64,000 nt of DNA from the NCBI RefSeq assembly GCF_026151205.1, contig NC_087080.1:6179096-6243095 (forward strand), written 5' to 3'. Each line of letters opens with the position of its first letter. Positions within the stretch are counted from its first letter, which is position 1. The notes beneath the pieces are model-generated. The model was not told the origin of the DNA, made no database searches, and saw only the letters and a program-made list of their open reading frames with translations. Shown here one piece after another: positions 43,501 through 54,571 of the stretch. The position numbers and the translations under genes were made by a program. Source of the DNA: Bolinopsis microptera. Lineage: Eukaryota > Ctenophora > Tentaculata > Lobata > Bolinopsidae.

Positions 43501-45613
43501 AGTACACGGAGTGATTCTTCTGTTCTACTTCTCGTTCTGTGAAGCCTATTGTAAATCTGTTGGTCACACGTTAGTCAGATTGTACATTTGATCTGAATGT
43601 ATCCTCCGAAATATAACTTCTGACCCAAGGTCTGGCAGCCGTTCGGCTATAAACAAACTTGGGTATAAACAAACTTGTTTACGCAGTAATTTCGTTTACG
43701 ATATTTAATTATTTTGTAGCAATTCCAGCTGGGCATTTTCTTTAAATTCAATATATGTTATTCTTATCTGATGAATTTCCAGTCACTATGATTACGCCAT
43801 ACCTTACTCGTTTGGGGTAACCCTCATTTGTGAAGCGATCGGATCCTTTCTCTACCATATTTGTCCGAGTCAAATCATCTTTCAGGTAAACTAAGTTTTA
43901 AAGTGTTAAGACTAGAGCTCCTTTAAATTTGCATTCTGTCCAAAAAATAACTAACATTTTTTTCTTTGAGCTATGATTATGTTCATCATGATCATTCCCA
44001 GGCCAAATTAAAAACCCAATCCTCGTTTCAGTTTGATACGATGTTCATGTTTATGATGTCAATCTTGCTTATAGTTGGGATATTTGAAGGGTACTCTATT
44101 AGAAAGAATGATATTATCTACCACTACGATTTGGAGAGAGCTCCCAAAGCCCTACAGCCCAGCAAAGTTATATGTTTCTTTGTGGGTCCGGTGTACTTCT
44201 TTAACTTTATCGCAAACTGGAGTGCAACACAAGGTAGCCTTTATACTTGGCTCAATTACCGGCAAATAATCTCCGACTCACCTGTGTTTGATCTGTTCTT
44301 CACATTTCGACTTTGATGGTTAATAAAAGTATCAAAATTACTAATCATAAAATCTAACGAGCTCAACCTCGACATTTGTAACACAACATGATACTTATTT
44401 CAGGGTTTCCAGTGTGGATGAATGTGGTGTTCTACCTCAGCTACTCCTTTTGGCTGATCTGTATTCTTACATGGGCTGCTTACAACCTGGGCCTACTAAA
44501 AAGAACCTTTCTTCCTCTCCCTGTTAGACCCACTCTAGCTTCTCCAGAAGATGGTCTCACTCTCGAGCACATCTTCACTCCTAACTCTCTGAACGTAAGA
44601 TAATTCCCCTCCTCGGGTATTCGGTATTTCAGCTTGGTGATAGTGTACCAACTTCTCTTAGCGATTTTCAATTTAATGTAAATTGGAGGAATTTAGAAAT
44701 TCTGAACAGAACATGATATTAGTGATATACCCTAGCTAATTAACTTTTTTTCAGAGAATAAGTCACAGAGCAAGGATGGTATTGAAGATAGTGTTGTTCG
44801 TAGTTTACTCTGTTATTTCAGCGGTTGGAGCAGGTTTAGCCTTCCTCCAGTTGGTGTCCTTTTCCATTTATCTACTTGGGATACTGATTGTCGCCATGTT
44901 GGTGAGTGTGACATATGTGACACATTTTGCATTTGGTGGTCCTTAAAACCTGCTGTAGGATTCTACAGACTCTACCTTAGGAATTTGAATTAAACCGTTT
45001 TATGTTTTCACATGTGGTTATTTTTCAGGCGCTTACCTGCATAACGTTTATCCCGGTAATGCACAATTTAATAGTGTGGGTCCGGAAGAACAACATAGGA
45101 TCAGTATCCTGTGGAGAACTGAGATTTTGGGGCAGTAATCAGATTGTTATAACTCTGATAATGGTGATATACGTCCTGATAGGATGTGTCTTCAGTGCTG
45201 TCTCACTCATCTTCTTCTCCAAATACGAGACCACTAACAAATCAACATCTCCCTGGCTCTCACGAGAGTTAAACTCAGAGTGTTTCGCTGATGATTTCTA
45301 CAGCTCCCACGATATTTGGCACCTCATGGCCAGCTTCTCCCTGGTGATAATGATCCTGGTGAACGTACAGATCAGTAAACCTTGTCGGGACTGTTACTTA
45401 TCATATCTCAGTGCTGACGAGAAAGAAACTGTCAGGAGGATGACAGTGAGATGGAAGAACGGAGAGCGACCTCAAACTATTGGACAAACTTTGCAGAGAA
45501 TAATGAGGAAGAATGTCCCAGAGCAGAAGGATTCCACTGCTAGTGGAGAACCTCTCTCTCAATCCACTCAACAAGAATCTCCCGACAGATCTCAACACTC
45601 TAACCATGTATAA
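40594..45613 (+). CDS. SIDT: SID-1/SIDT family transmembrane RNA (or cholesterol) transporter
   Basis: Exons 40594-40707, 40862-41072, 41172-41316, 41480-41643, 41836-41935, 42116-42219, 42409-42587, 43078-43162, 43452-43581, 43783-43885, 44032-44233, 44404-44594, 44755-44901, 45029-45613; 819 codons plus stop, a typical family length. Exon 1 is a signal peptide; exons 2-5 give a glycosylated beta-rich ectodomain; the first membrane helix is in exon 6, and later exons add about ten. Family signatures are YHICP followed by QFDTMFMFMM across exons 10-11 and HDIWHLMASF in exon 14. SID-1 proteins carry double-stranded RNA between cells and compartments; vertebrate SIDT1/2 also act in lysosomes. 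Donors of exons 2 and 9 are weak and least certain. Confidence 0.88.
42600..42914 (+). repeat. 11-bp minisatellite in a SIDT intron
   Basis: About 28 nearly perfect units of GTGGCTAACAT, 13 bases after the exon 7 donor. Confidence 0.93.
43359..43465 (+). repeat. Triplicated splice-acceptor segment of the SIDT gene
   Basis: The segment TTTCAGTCTGGTACGATATC appears three times (near 43,366, 43,407 and 43,446). Only the third copy leads into an open exon 9; splicing at the first or second runs into a stop. Confidence 0.8.
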
Positions 45614-46170
45614 AAACAAAAAACTAGCGACCATACGAAGATGGACAAAATAACGTAGGGCAAATAAGTAGTTTTAATAAATGAAAGGCAATTGAGCTTC
45701 CTTGACGTATTTCATATTTGTCGTGGTTATTGCAATAATTATAAATCATCCAAATTTAAGGTACGACTAAAATAACTCCTATGAATATGCAGAAAAGATG
45801 ACTGTTGTTCTGTGTTCGTTGAAAAACGTTCACCGTTTTATTCGCTTTTGTTTAAATAATTTAACGTCCGTACACATTTTACTTTTAGCTGATAGAAGTT
45901 ATGAAAAAGGGGAACAAAAAGATACATTTATTACGATGATAGGCAGCAATAATCACCTTTTAGTATCAGCTAATGTAATCAACGCATCGTTCTTACTAAC
46001 GTCAAATGTCCATTAAACAATAATCGAATCAAGATTTTGATTTTCAAAGCTCACAAATAAGTAAAATAATCCAACATAATACTTACATAATGATTTTCCA
46101 TTTTGTCGAAGATTTTGATTAACAATTAATTTTCATATTTTCGTTTTGTGAAGCATTCTTGATTCTGCTC
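45614..46170. other. 3' flank of the SIDT gene
   Basis: An AATAAA-like motif (TTAATAAATGAAAG near 45,674) could be the polyadenylation signal. Short ORFs further on are unsupported. Confidence 0.4.
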
Positions 46171-46600
46171 TGAGCTTCCTCTGACCGAAATCAAACTTCC
46201 AGCCCCTCAATAGTGTCATATGCCATTTATAGTAGACTGACTAATTGGTTGCAGCTGTGAAATTTAATCAAAACTGTAAAATTTCGGTCCTGGAAATTTC
46301 ATCTTCTAAAACTGAAAATGGGACCTCAGAGTCAGACCGAAATCAAACTTTTAGCACCTCAATTATATCATACACTATTTAATTTTATAGTTGACTGACT
46401 AATTGGTTTCTGGAGAAAAATCCGGTCAAAACTGTGCAATTTGGGTGAGAAAAAATGGGAGGATTATGGTTTTTGTCGGGGATTTCAACTTCCTATACCT
46501 TAATTTGTTTTCCTACCATCCCCAGTTAGCTGACTAATTAATCACTGGACGAAAATTCCATAAAATGTGTCAAATTTGTCTTGTGTTGAAAATGGTTTAG
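46171..46600 (+). repeat. Degenerate tandem repeat of about 140 bp
   Basis: ACCGAAATCAAACTT and GACTGACTAATTGGTT recur at 46,183/46,339 and 46,237/46,395, with a weaker third copy near 46,520. Confidence 0.55.
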
Positions 46601-46638
46601 AAAATGGAAAATATCAGGATCATGTAGTATTTGAACAA

Positions 46639-46848
46639 TTACCCTGCCCCCAGTTTCCTCCTATCTGTCGTGTTGTCTGGTGTCGGTACAACACGTCGTC
46701 GGTTAACCCCTGATACCAGTTTGTGGTGGAAGGAGTCGTCCCCAACACACCTCGACGGCGATCCACCCTCATCGTTCACGAGTTTCAATTTCATCTGATG
46801 GTTACCAGGATCTGTTGGAGCTGGGATCTGCAGTAGGATTGTGCTCAA
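46639..46848 (-). CDS. Possible terminal exon of an unknown gene
   Basis: A GC-richer open stretch of about 69 codons on the minus strand (contains PTDPGNHQMKLKLVNDE and ends at a stop). An acceptor-like TACTGCAG lies within its start. No family was recognised and no partner exon was found, so it may be chance. Confidence 0.2.
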   Translation of the reverse strand: MSTILLQIPAPTDPGNHQMKLKLVNDEGGSPSRCVGDDSFHHKLVSGVNRRRVVPTPDNTTDRRKLGAG

Positions 46849-47056
46849 CCGTGCGCGTGGATATCATCTCCATAGGGGTCGTTCACATATTAGTATTACG
46901 TAATCATTTGTTGGACTTGGAACATTTTTATCCCCCCCTCCTCCGAAATCAGTTTACACATAGCTATAATGTCAAAATTACACAAGCGTTATAGCCGCTA
47001 TAGCGTAATCATTTGGAAACCCCTCCCACAGTGGCGTAACTTTGCCTGTTGGCGAC

Positions 47057-48356
47057 TAGTGAAGTCAATCCCGATGTCGGGAATTCCCGATCCTGGGATT
47101 TCCCGACCATTTTTGACCTAAAATTCCCGACCGGGAAATTTTTTTATTTCCCGAATTTTGGGACATTTTATGCAATGTAATTAAAAAAATTTTAGCGCCT
47201 AGATTAGCTTGCTAATGCTTATCATTCCGCCGAATCTTTATGAAATATAATAGCCTGGGGTCCCCGCCCAAATAAGCTAATACTCGAATCTTCGATGCTC
47301 ACGCTGGGTAATAAATGATCATGATATAATATTCATCGCCACACGTGTTTTTATTTTATGTTACGTTGCACGTACGTGTTCATGTTGTACTGTTGTAAAA
47401 TATGCGCGCATCTATAAGAGAGCTCTCTGGCAGTTACGAAACTCGAGAGACTGTGGGATACTGAAGGGAAAGGAAGCAGTTCTAACGAGCGCTTCTCAAA
47501 CACAAGGATATATCTTGTGAACTTGGCTAGTAATAGTATATATGAAACATTTGACACGGAGTTGTAAAGTGAGCTATGTGCCTCGCCGGGCTAAAGTAGT
47601 GGATGTCCTTGCTGTACGGCAAGTTAAAGTTAAACAAGGAACTGAAACTACTAGGTTCCGTACAGACTCAACTCTGCACCCATGTCAATATGTTCATTAT
47701 ATGCAAGCCTCTTGATTTATAACTGCCTGATTGCTGATCCGACCGCTTTGTCTTTAGTTCTGTAGATAGAGTGTAATAATTACTTCGCTGCGCGCGAGTT
47801 GGTTCCGTTTACATAACACGTCAATTGTGTTAATCATTCCGACTTTGTTACTTTTTGCAAACAAAGCTAGATGTCCGAGTCTAATGCGAATTCAGGTGAC
47901 GATGTAGAAGTTCTTGAGGTTCAAGATCACTCTCAAAATGATTCTTCTTCGCTTTTTGTGACTCATAGTCATAGTGAAACCTTCGAAATTTTCTGCTGCT
48001 TGGCAGCAGTTCAAAAAGGGACATGTACCCAAATTAGGATTTGCTCAATGTAATTGTAAACACTGTTCGAAAGTTCTAAAGACTAGAATTAGAAAATTCT
48101 AATCAAAATTGCAATTGACACTCTATACTGCTTCAAGTGCACTTTTATGAAACTCGTAGTCAAACTCCAGGATTGGCACTATTTGTTTTAACGAACTTTC
48201 AATATTCGGGAATCCCGATTTCCGGGAAATCCCGGCAAATTCCCGATTTTTGGGAATCCGGGAAATTTTTCCCGATTTTCGGGAATCCCAGGATTCATTT
48301 CGGTCGGGATTCCCGAATCCCGGGATTTAAAAATGAGATCGGGAATGACTTAACTA
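47057..48356 (+). mobile_element. hAT-family non-autonomous transposon (1,300 bp)
   Basis: Ends are inverted repeats TAGTGAAGTCAATCCCGAT (left) and ATCGGGAATGACTTAACTA (right). Perfect 8-bp target-site duplications TTGGCGAC flank it at 47,049-47,056 and 48,357-48,364, the size expected for hAT elements. Both sub-terminal regions are rich in GGGAATCCCG-type motifs. The interior keeps a BED zinc-finger remnant but no transposase core. Confidence 0.88.
47871..48090 (+). pseudogene. hAT transposase N-terminal (BED finger) remnant
   Basis: An ATG-started open stretch rich in S/D/E leads, after a frame change near 47,980, into FSAAWQQFKKGHVP and CKHCSKVLKT, the aromatic and CxxC half of a BED finger. 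Stops follow directly and the RNase H-like catalytic core is missing. Confidence 0.6.
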
Positions 48357-48544
48357 TTGGCGACCCCCTCCCCCTGAAAAATCGCCTCCCTGCCTCCTCC
48401 CCTGTTGGCGACCCTCCCTAAAATTGAACAAGTTCGATGATTTTATTTTTAGAGGATACGCCGGGTAAAATTTCTAAAAAAGTGTGTTGTAAAGACCCGT
48501 ATAGAGCCACCTCTAAGGGCTTTGAGACAGTTTATTAAATATAA

Positions 48545-49315
48545 TACAGGGTGGGCCAAAAGTCAGTGTGCAAACGTTGGCCTTAATAGCTCAGTCACTG
48601 AGTGCCCAATTGAAATACTTCCTTCTGGTATGACTTAGTACCACCACTGGTTCGAGGAATTTTTCAACTCGAAAAATATTCGCGTTCATTTTTTTCAAAT
48701 GGAGGTTCATTTTTACATTTATTTTATAGTTTGGATAGTCGGATCAAGCTAAATGTTATCGAATTGTGTTTGGCCATTCGAATTACGTCTGTCCTGAAAG
48801 AATCAGAACTGTAGCTTCTCAGATGACCGAGATACGAAGCATAACGAGTTTATTCATTACGTGTGATCAGGTGATTGGTTTACCTAATCACGTGATAAGG
48901 TGACCCCGTTAACTACCCCGTTAAACATTATGGGAATTGTTAAGGGTGCCCAATTAAGGTGTCGTGTCACGGTGTCACATAATCACCCAGTCAATTTTGT
49001 TAACGAGATACACAAAATGCTTGATAACTTCGTCATTTCTAATCCGTTTTGCCTCATGTTTTCAGATAATATGCAACATTTGATAATCTACCGTCTCTGA
49101 AAAAATTAGGCGTTCAGCCTGTTCAGAGAAAACAATATAGGTGTTTTAGTATTGAATGGGCGTGGTCTAAAATATTCGAATTTTCAAATTTTGACGACGG
49201 AATCCTCGAACCAGTAAGTACAGTATGCCATCTGCAAAGCAACAGCTCTCAAATATAAAACACGGCGGAGGTATAAGACCCAACGTTTGCACACTGACTT
49301 TTGGCCCACCCTGTA
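48545..49315. mobile_element. MITE with perfect 36-bp terminal inverted repeats
   Basis: The two ends, beginning TACAGGGTGGGCCAAAAGTC, are identical inverted copies over 36 bases. A 5-base ATAAT lies on each side if the element starts at ACAGGG, a possible target duplication. The interior (771 bp) has no supported gene. A CACGTGAT/GGTTTACC hairpin lies inside near 48,865-48,900. Confidence 0.82.
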
Positions 49316-49755
49316 TAATAATCAATAATATCGAAAGTCGTTTCAAAATATTTTCAAACTCAAAGTTGAAATCACACTCACACTAAAAAGATTAATTATT
49401 TTGTCAAATAGTAAAAATAAAAAAAAACTCTCGACACATTACAGTACGTAAGCATGATTAGCATCAGCATGCCTTTCATTTTATTTGTACCACTTAAGTC
49501 CCAGAACCTTTTATCTTTTAATTCTGCTTGCTATAGTTTGTTATAATATACGGCTATTCTAATTTCTAGAAATTTTCAAGCGTGACGATGAAAATTTTAT
49601 CGCGAGAATTATTTTTAAGATTTTGTGCATTAAAAAGCCGCGCGGAGTGGGGTAAGGCTTGCTGTTATCAGCGCTTTGGCAGTGAAAAATATGCTGAAAT
49701 ATGTCAGTCCATTAAGCGAACGTTGTTTATTACTGCTCGTTTATTGTGTGTTTGC
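49316..49755. other. Intergenic between MITE and LINE
   Basis: AT-rich; no gene supported. Confidence 0.35.
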
Positions 49756-49834
49756 TGTCGTCCTATGTTATGTTATGTTATGATATGATGTCATGATTTA
49801 GCGATTATTGGTCGCTGTATTACTCAATCATCCC

Positions 49835-52800
49835 TCATCTATTGGACTTCCTCAAACCAGGTACGTTGTGTAGCAGAAATGCTGGCCAGCTGTCCTCTGA
49901 GTTAGCTAGTGTTGACTGTTGCTCAAGAAGCACGCGTTTTGCGTTCGATTTGTAAATATTTATTGAAAATAAGCTAGGTAGGGACGTGATGTTCTTGTTG
50001 GTGTCTGTTAGAGCTAGTAAAGGTCCTTTAAAAAAGATGGATGCTTTGAAACATCGGTTATTGTACGTATCTAGCCATTCGCTACTGTTCTCATGATTTG
50101 AACCATGCGTGGGTATGTTATCTGGAAACAAATTTCTAATTGATACAGGTACTGTGTTAGGAAAGTGCTTCATGCGGTGCATTAATGTAAGCGCATTCTT
50201 TACGATGATGCCGTGTATTGTCAAAATCTCAAATTTGCAGAATGCTTCTCTGGTGTGAGCTGGCAATTTGCCGTCTTTGTAAAAGTAATTTACATATCCT
50301 GGCATAACCATCCGCATTCCTTGCTTTTGTTTACGGAATAATGTCTCAATGTGACATTTTGCCGCGAATCCCCAGGCTAACGAGCAGTAGTTAACATGTG
50401 CCTCAATAAAACTATGGTAGAGTTGTAGTCGCACTTTTAGGGGCAGATGTCGTTTTAATTTGAACATGATGCCTATGTACCTACTCATTTTTAATCTTAC
50501 CGCTGTGATATGTTTACACCATGTTAGTTTCTCATCAATTATAACACCCAGAAACCGTGCCTCAGTAACCCGTTCAATGTTTGTTCCAGATATGTTGAGA
50601 CTTATTTTGGAATAATCTACTTTACGGTTACTGAAGACCATATAGTGGGTCTTCTTCAGGTTTAAAGAAAGCCCGTTGCTACTTACCCAATTCACTAGAA
50701 GTGTTGCAATCATAGAGAGCTTACTTTGAATTTCTTCCTCGTTATGGCCCGTGACTATAATATTTGCATCATCGGCGTAAAGTATGAACTTGGCCAGGTC
50801 TGAGATTCCGGGGAGGTCGTTTATATAGATGACGAAGAGTAGGGGGCCCAGAATAGAGCCTTGAGGAATACCATAATTGATCGTCTTGGGACTGGAATCA
50901 ACCCCGTTGACTGTGACGAACTGATGACGATCGTGAAGATAGGAGTCGAACCAGCTCAGTGCTATACCTCTAATTCCGTAGTGTTCCAGTTTTTTAAGCA
51001 AAATTTTATGTTCAAGTAGGTCGAAAGCTTTGGAGTAGTCTAACAGTAGGAGCACCGCAATTTGTTTCCTGCCAAGGTAATGAAGGATAGAGTTCTGTGC
51101 ATTAAGAAGAGCATGCTCGCATGACATCCCCGGTCTAAAGCCGTATTGGCTTTCGAACAGAGAGCCGTTTTTATCAAGAAATTCAAGGACTCTAGTGTGC
51201 ATTAACTTTTCGTAAATTTTTGAGAATGAGCTAAGAAGAGATATGGGTCTATAGTTAGTGACATCTGTCTTACTACCTCCCTTGTGGATAGGGATTACGC
51301 GTGCAGTTTTAAGAGCAGTTGGAAATATGCCCTGTGTAAATGATGAGTTTATGATAGTAGAAATCACACCGGTGAACTTGCTATCATGGTTTGCGACTTT
51401 CATCGGCCCAATTTTGGTATCCAGTGTTGACTTATTCTTAAATTTTAGAATCACTTCACTCACCTCAGTTGGTGTTACCGGCCTAAGATACATCGAATTC
51501 GATGTTGGGTTCCTAAGATATCTACTAAAACCCCCAGGATCAAAAGTTTGTCTAGCACTAATCTTTGCTTTAATGTTTGAAGCTATATTTGAGAAGTAGT
51601 TGTTAAATTTTGCTGCAACATCGGTGCCATTGCTGATAATAGATCCGTCGTCGCCTTTCAGTTTTATAGAATTTTTTTCTTTCAACTTCCTGTTCAACAG
51701 CGTGTTAATCATTTGCCATTGCTTTTTAGAGTTCTCACAATGCTCGTCAAAAAATTTCTTATAATATTTTGCTTTAGCTAAGTCAATGTGCTTGTTGCAG
51801 AATTTATCAATTTTTTCATACGCTTCATCATTGGCCTTGGTTGAAGTTGTGATTTTTAGGTGGTGGAGCTTATGCCTTCGCGCACACGCATCCTCTAGCC
51901 AGGGAAGAATCCAAGGTTTTGGATCTCTTCGTTCATTTTTACGCCGCGGCCTGGATTTGTTCAAGGGGTATGCCTCATCATAATGTTTGGTGTAAATTTC
52001 ACAAAATTTTTCGTACTGTACTTCACAATTTTCGTGTAAACTCACTTCACTCCAGTCCTCACTTTCGATCAAACTTTGAAATTTAGCATTGTTAGCTTCG
52101 CCAAATCTCCGTGCCTGTTTGATACTTGGTTTTTTACTTGTAACCCTCCCGCATGGCCCCTCTCTGTCCCCAAGTAGAAGCGTAGTAAGGGTGGCTAGGT
52201 GGTCTGATACGTGTAGAGTAAGCACCTGACAACTTGCCGTGTTCTTGATGTCATTAGAATACACGTGGTCTATGAGTGTTGCACTGTGGTCTGTAATTCT
52301 GGTGGGCCTTGAAATCATTTGAACGAAACCGTAGTTTTCAAAAGTTGCAACAAGGTTCTGACTGTGCACGTCCTTATCGTATTTTATTAGATCAATATTG
52401 AAGTCACCCGTGAATAAAATGTGTTTACGTGAGTGCCTGTCTAGGCTTCTAAGTACATTATCTAGCAGTTTCATGAACTTATCAACATTACGCGATGGTG
52501 AGCGGTAAACATTGATTAGTAGCTTGGTCTTGTTAAAACCTTTGCAGTTGTGGATTTTTATAAATTGGAATTCACCACTTGTTTCTTCCTCACAGCTGAA
52601 GTTTGGCCTGTACTGTTCTATTTGCTCCTCTGTACATACCTGTCTATTTACGTATAACACCAGTCCACCCCCACGGCCAGATGTACGTGCTGGTTCCTGT
52701 AATATCGGCTCATGAAATCCCTCTAGAAGTATGTCATTAATACCGTTAGGTAGCTTACTTAGAGCGCAGTTTGTTTCATTGAAACTCAGTATATCGTAAT

Positions 52801-53503
52801 TTAGATACGTGTGAATTTCTTCTCGGAAATGAGTTATGTTTTTGTGTAAAGATCGTACGTTTAATGAAAATACTTTTAGTTCATTGGTTTTTGATGGTGA
52901 GATATGGACTTGTTGAATGTACTCACATCTTGTTAGCATTTCACTAAGATCTTTCCAATACATGGAGTCGTGCTCAAGTTCCTCTATTTGGTTTCCAATT
53001 GAATTTATGAGGCTGGATTTATTGTAAGGGTTGTAAGTGTGCCGGATTGAGGAGGAGTTATAATCATCATTTAGATCTATACTGCTAGTGCTGTAACCAG
53101 GTATGTTTTCTACGCAGCATTTGACGCATCCTAGCTCATATCTATAACACTTCTTGTGGACTGCTAGTTCACACCAATCACACTCTCTCACATTTCTTGA
53201 AGAGTAAGACCAGCCCAGACAACTGTGACATTGCTGCTTGTATTTTTTTGAAGTATTGTGCGAATCTAAGATACATTCATCGCAGGCTCTTATTGGCAAA
53301 ATACTACTAAGGCATTCGTAGCAGGTCCAATAAGTTTTAGCTAGTTCATCGGCTTCTAATTTAGTTTACTTTTCACATTTGTAATGTTTCAATCGTTCGC
53401 ACAGTGCACAGTAAAGATGAGGGTGGTTCTTTGGGATCCGTTTTTCACATTTGTCACAGTGGTTTGGCCTGATCTGGTCTACATAACTCGCACATGGTTT
53501 CAT
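49835..53503 (-). pseudogene. LINE ORF2: zinc fingers, AP-type endonuclease, reverse transcriptase
   Basis: The best ATG is at 53,503; codon 46 (53,368-53,366) is TAA, and the frame is then open for about 1,170 codons to 49,835. There is no ATG at 53,299; that apparent start is a TTG. The N-terminus has CxxC/His clusters like PHD or double zinc fingers on both sides of the stop (CDKCEKRIP; CDWCELAVHKKC). The endonuclease shows SLNVRSL, FNETN, GDFNIDL and SDHLAT. The reverse transcriptase shows LLDYSKAFD, GIPQGSILGP and the catalytic YADD. With only one nonsense codon the copy is young. Internal initiation could still yield an endonuclease/RT protein. Confidence 0.85.
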
Positions 53504-53515
53504 AGATGAACAATG

Positions 53516-53550
53516 AGTAAAAGTAAAAGTAAAAGTAAAAATAAAATGAT
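53516..53550. repeat. Short AAAAGT microsatellite
   Basis: Five to six AGTAAA units lie just upstream of the ORF2 start on the LINE strand. Confidence 0.7.
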
Positions 53551-53763
53551 ATGATGTATAGTATTAATAGGTATAGCACGTAATCCTATCAGGACTGTTT
53601 AGCGAGGACTGCTCAGCCCTGTTTGTAAATCAGCCCGTGATTTCCTAGTTTCCTGTACCTATACCTTAATACCTCCTGCAGTTAATTACCTCCTGCTGTT
53701 CTAACTGTTCTGTTCTTAACTATGAGAAAACTTTACTTTTACTTTGCAATTATGTAAACACTG

Positions 53764-54557
53764 TACAGGGTGGGGCGACCGCTAATCTAATGTTAGTCTA
53801 ATGTTAGTCGTCTACTGTCAGTTGTGTAATGTACAATGTGTAGTGTGTAATGTAATGTACAATGTATAAAGAAGAACGCAGCTGTGTGGCGAGGTTTTAA
53901 GTTTAATCAAGGACTATATATAACGAAAAATTGAGCTAAGATAAGATAAGATAAGCGATTTTATCGATGTTTATTTTTCCAAAATGAAGATGAGAATTAG
54001 TTGCTTAGATTTGGTAATTCTTTTGTTTCGTTGCGAGATTGTGGCAAGCATAGAATTAAGTTCTGGGACCAAAAGTGGTATGTTGTTCAGAATAAAATTT
54101 AGCTCATATCTCATGGTATGTTATTCAGAATAAAATTTAGCTCATATCTCATAGTACATGACTACCCACATGTGAGCCAAACAGGCCATTAACCAAGTGA
54201 CGAGATCACTGACTGAGTGCTCGGATCAGGTATCCGATGAGTTTTGAAATGGTCATAACTTAGCCATATTTTAACCAATGAACTTGAAACTTTGGGAAAG
54301 GTTTTCAATTATCAAGCCAAATGTTTGCAAAAAATTTTGAGTTCTTAGCTTAAAGCGTTCTCATTTTATGAAGACAATAGTGAAAAAGAGGGAGTGTCAC
54401 GCCACGCCCACTGTAATTGGGCGTGGCTTACGAAACTTTCAGGAAATCTAAGTTTGACCCATATCTATAATCTCTGAAATTTTGGTGCAATTTGGAGACG
54501 AATTACGTGAGTTATTAAGAGGTTGCGTGTGGGTAGTCACTTATGGGCCACCCTGTA
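53764..54557. mobile_element. MITE inserted between the LINE ORFs
   Basis: TACAGGGTGG at the left is matched by CCACCCTGTA at the right (794 bp); the shared 10 bases equal the tips of the MITE at 48,545. Inside is a tandem copy of GAATAAAATTTAGCTCATAT (54,088 and 54,128). It starts 14 bases after the ORF1 stop, so the LINE spacer would be about 270 bases without it. Confidence 0.65.
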
Positions 54558-54571
54558 TCTTGTTACAACAC

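Noticed and set aside
51258-51599. + strand ORFs over the LINE region, including 51,786-51,983 and 54,852-55,190
   Set aside because: Antisense shadows of the LINE ORFs.
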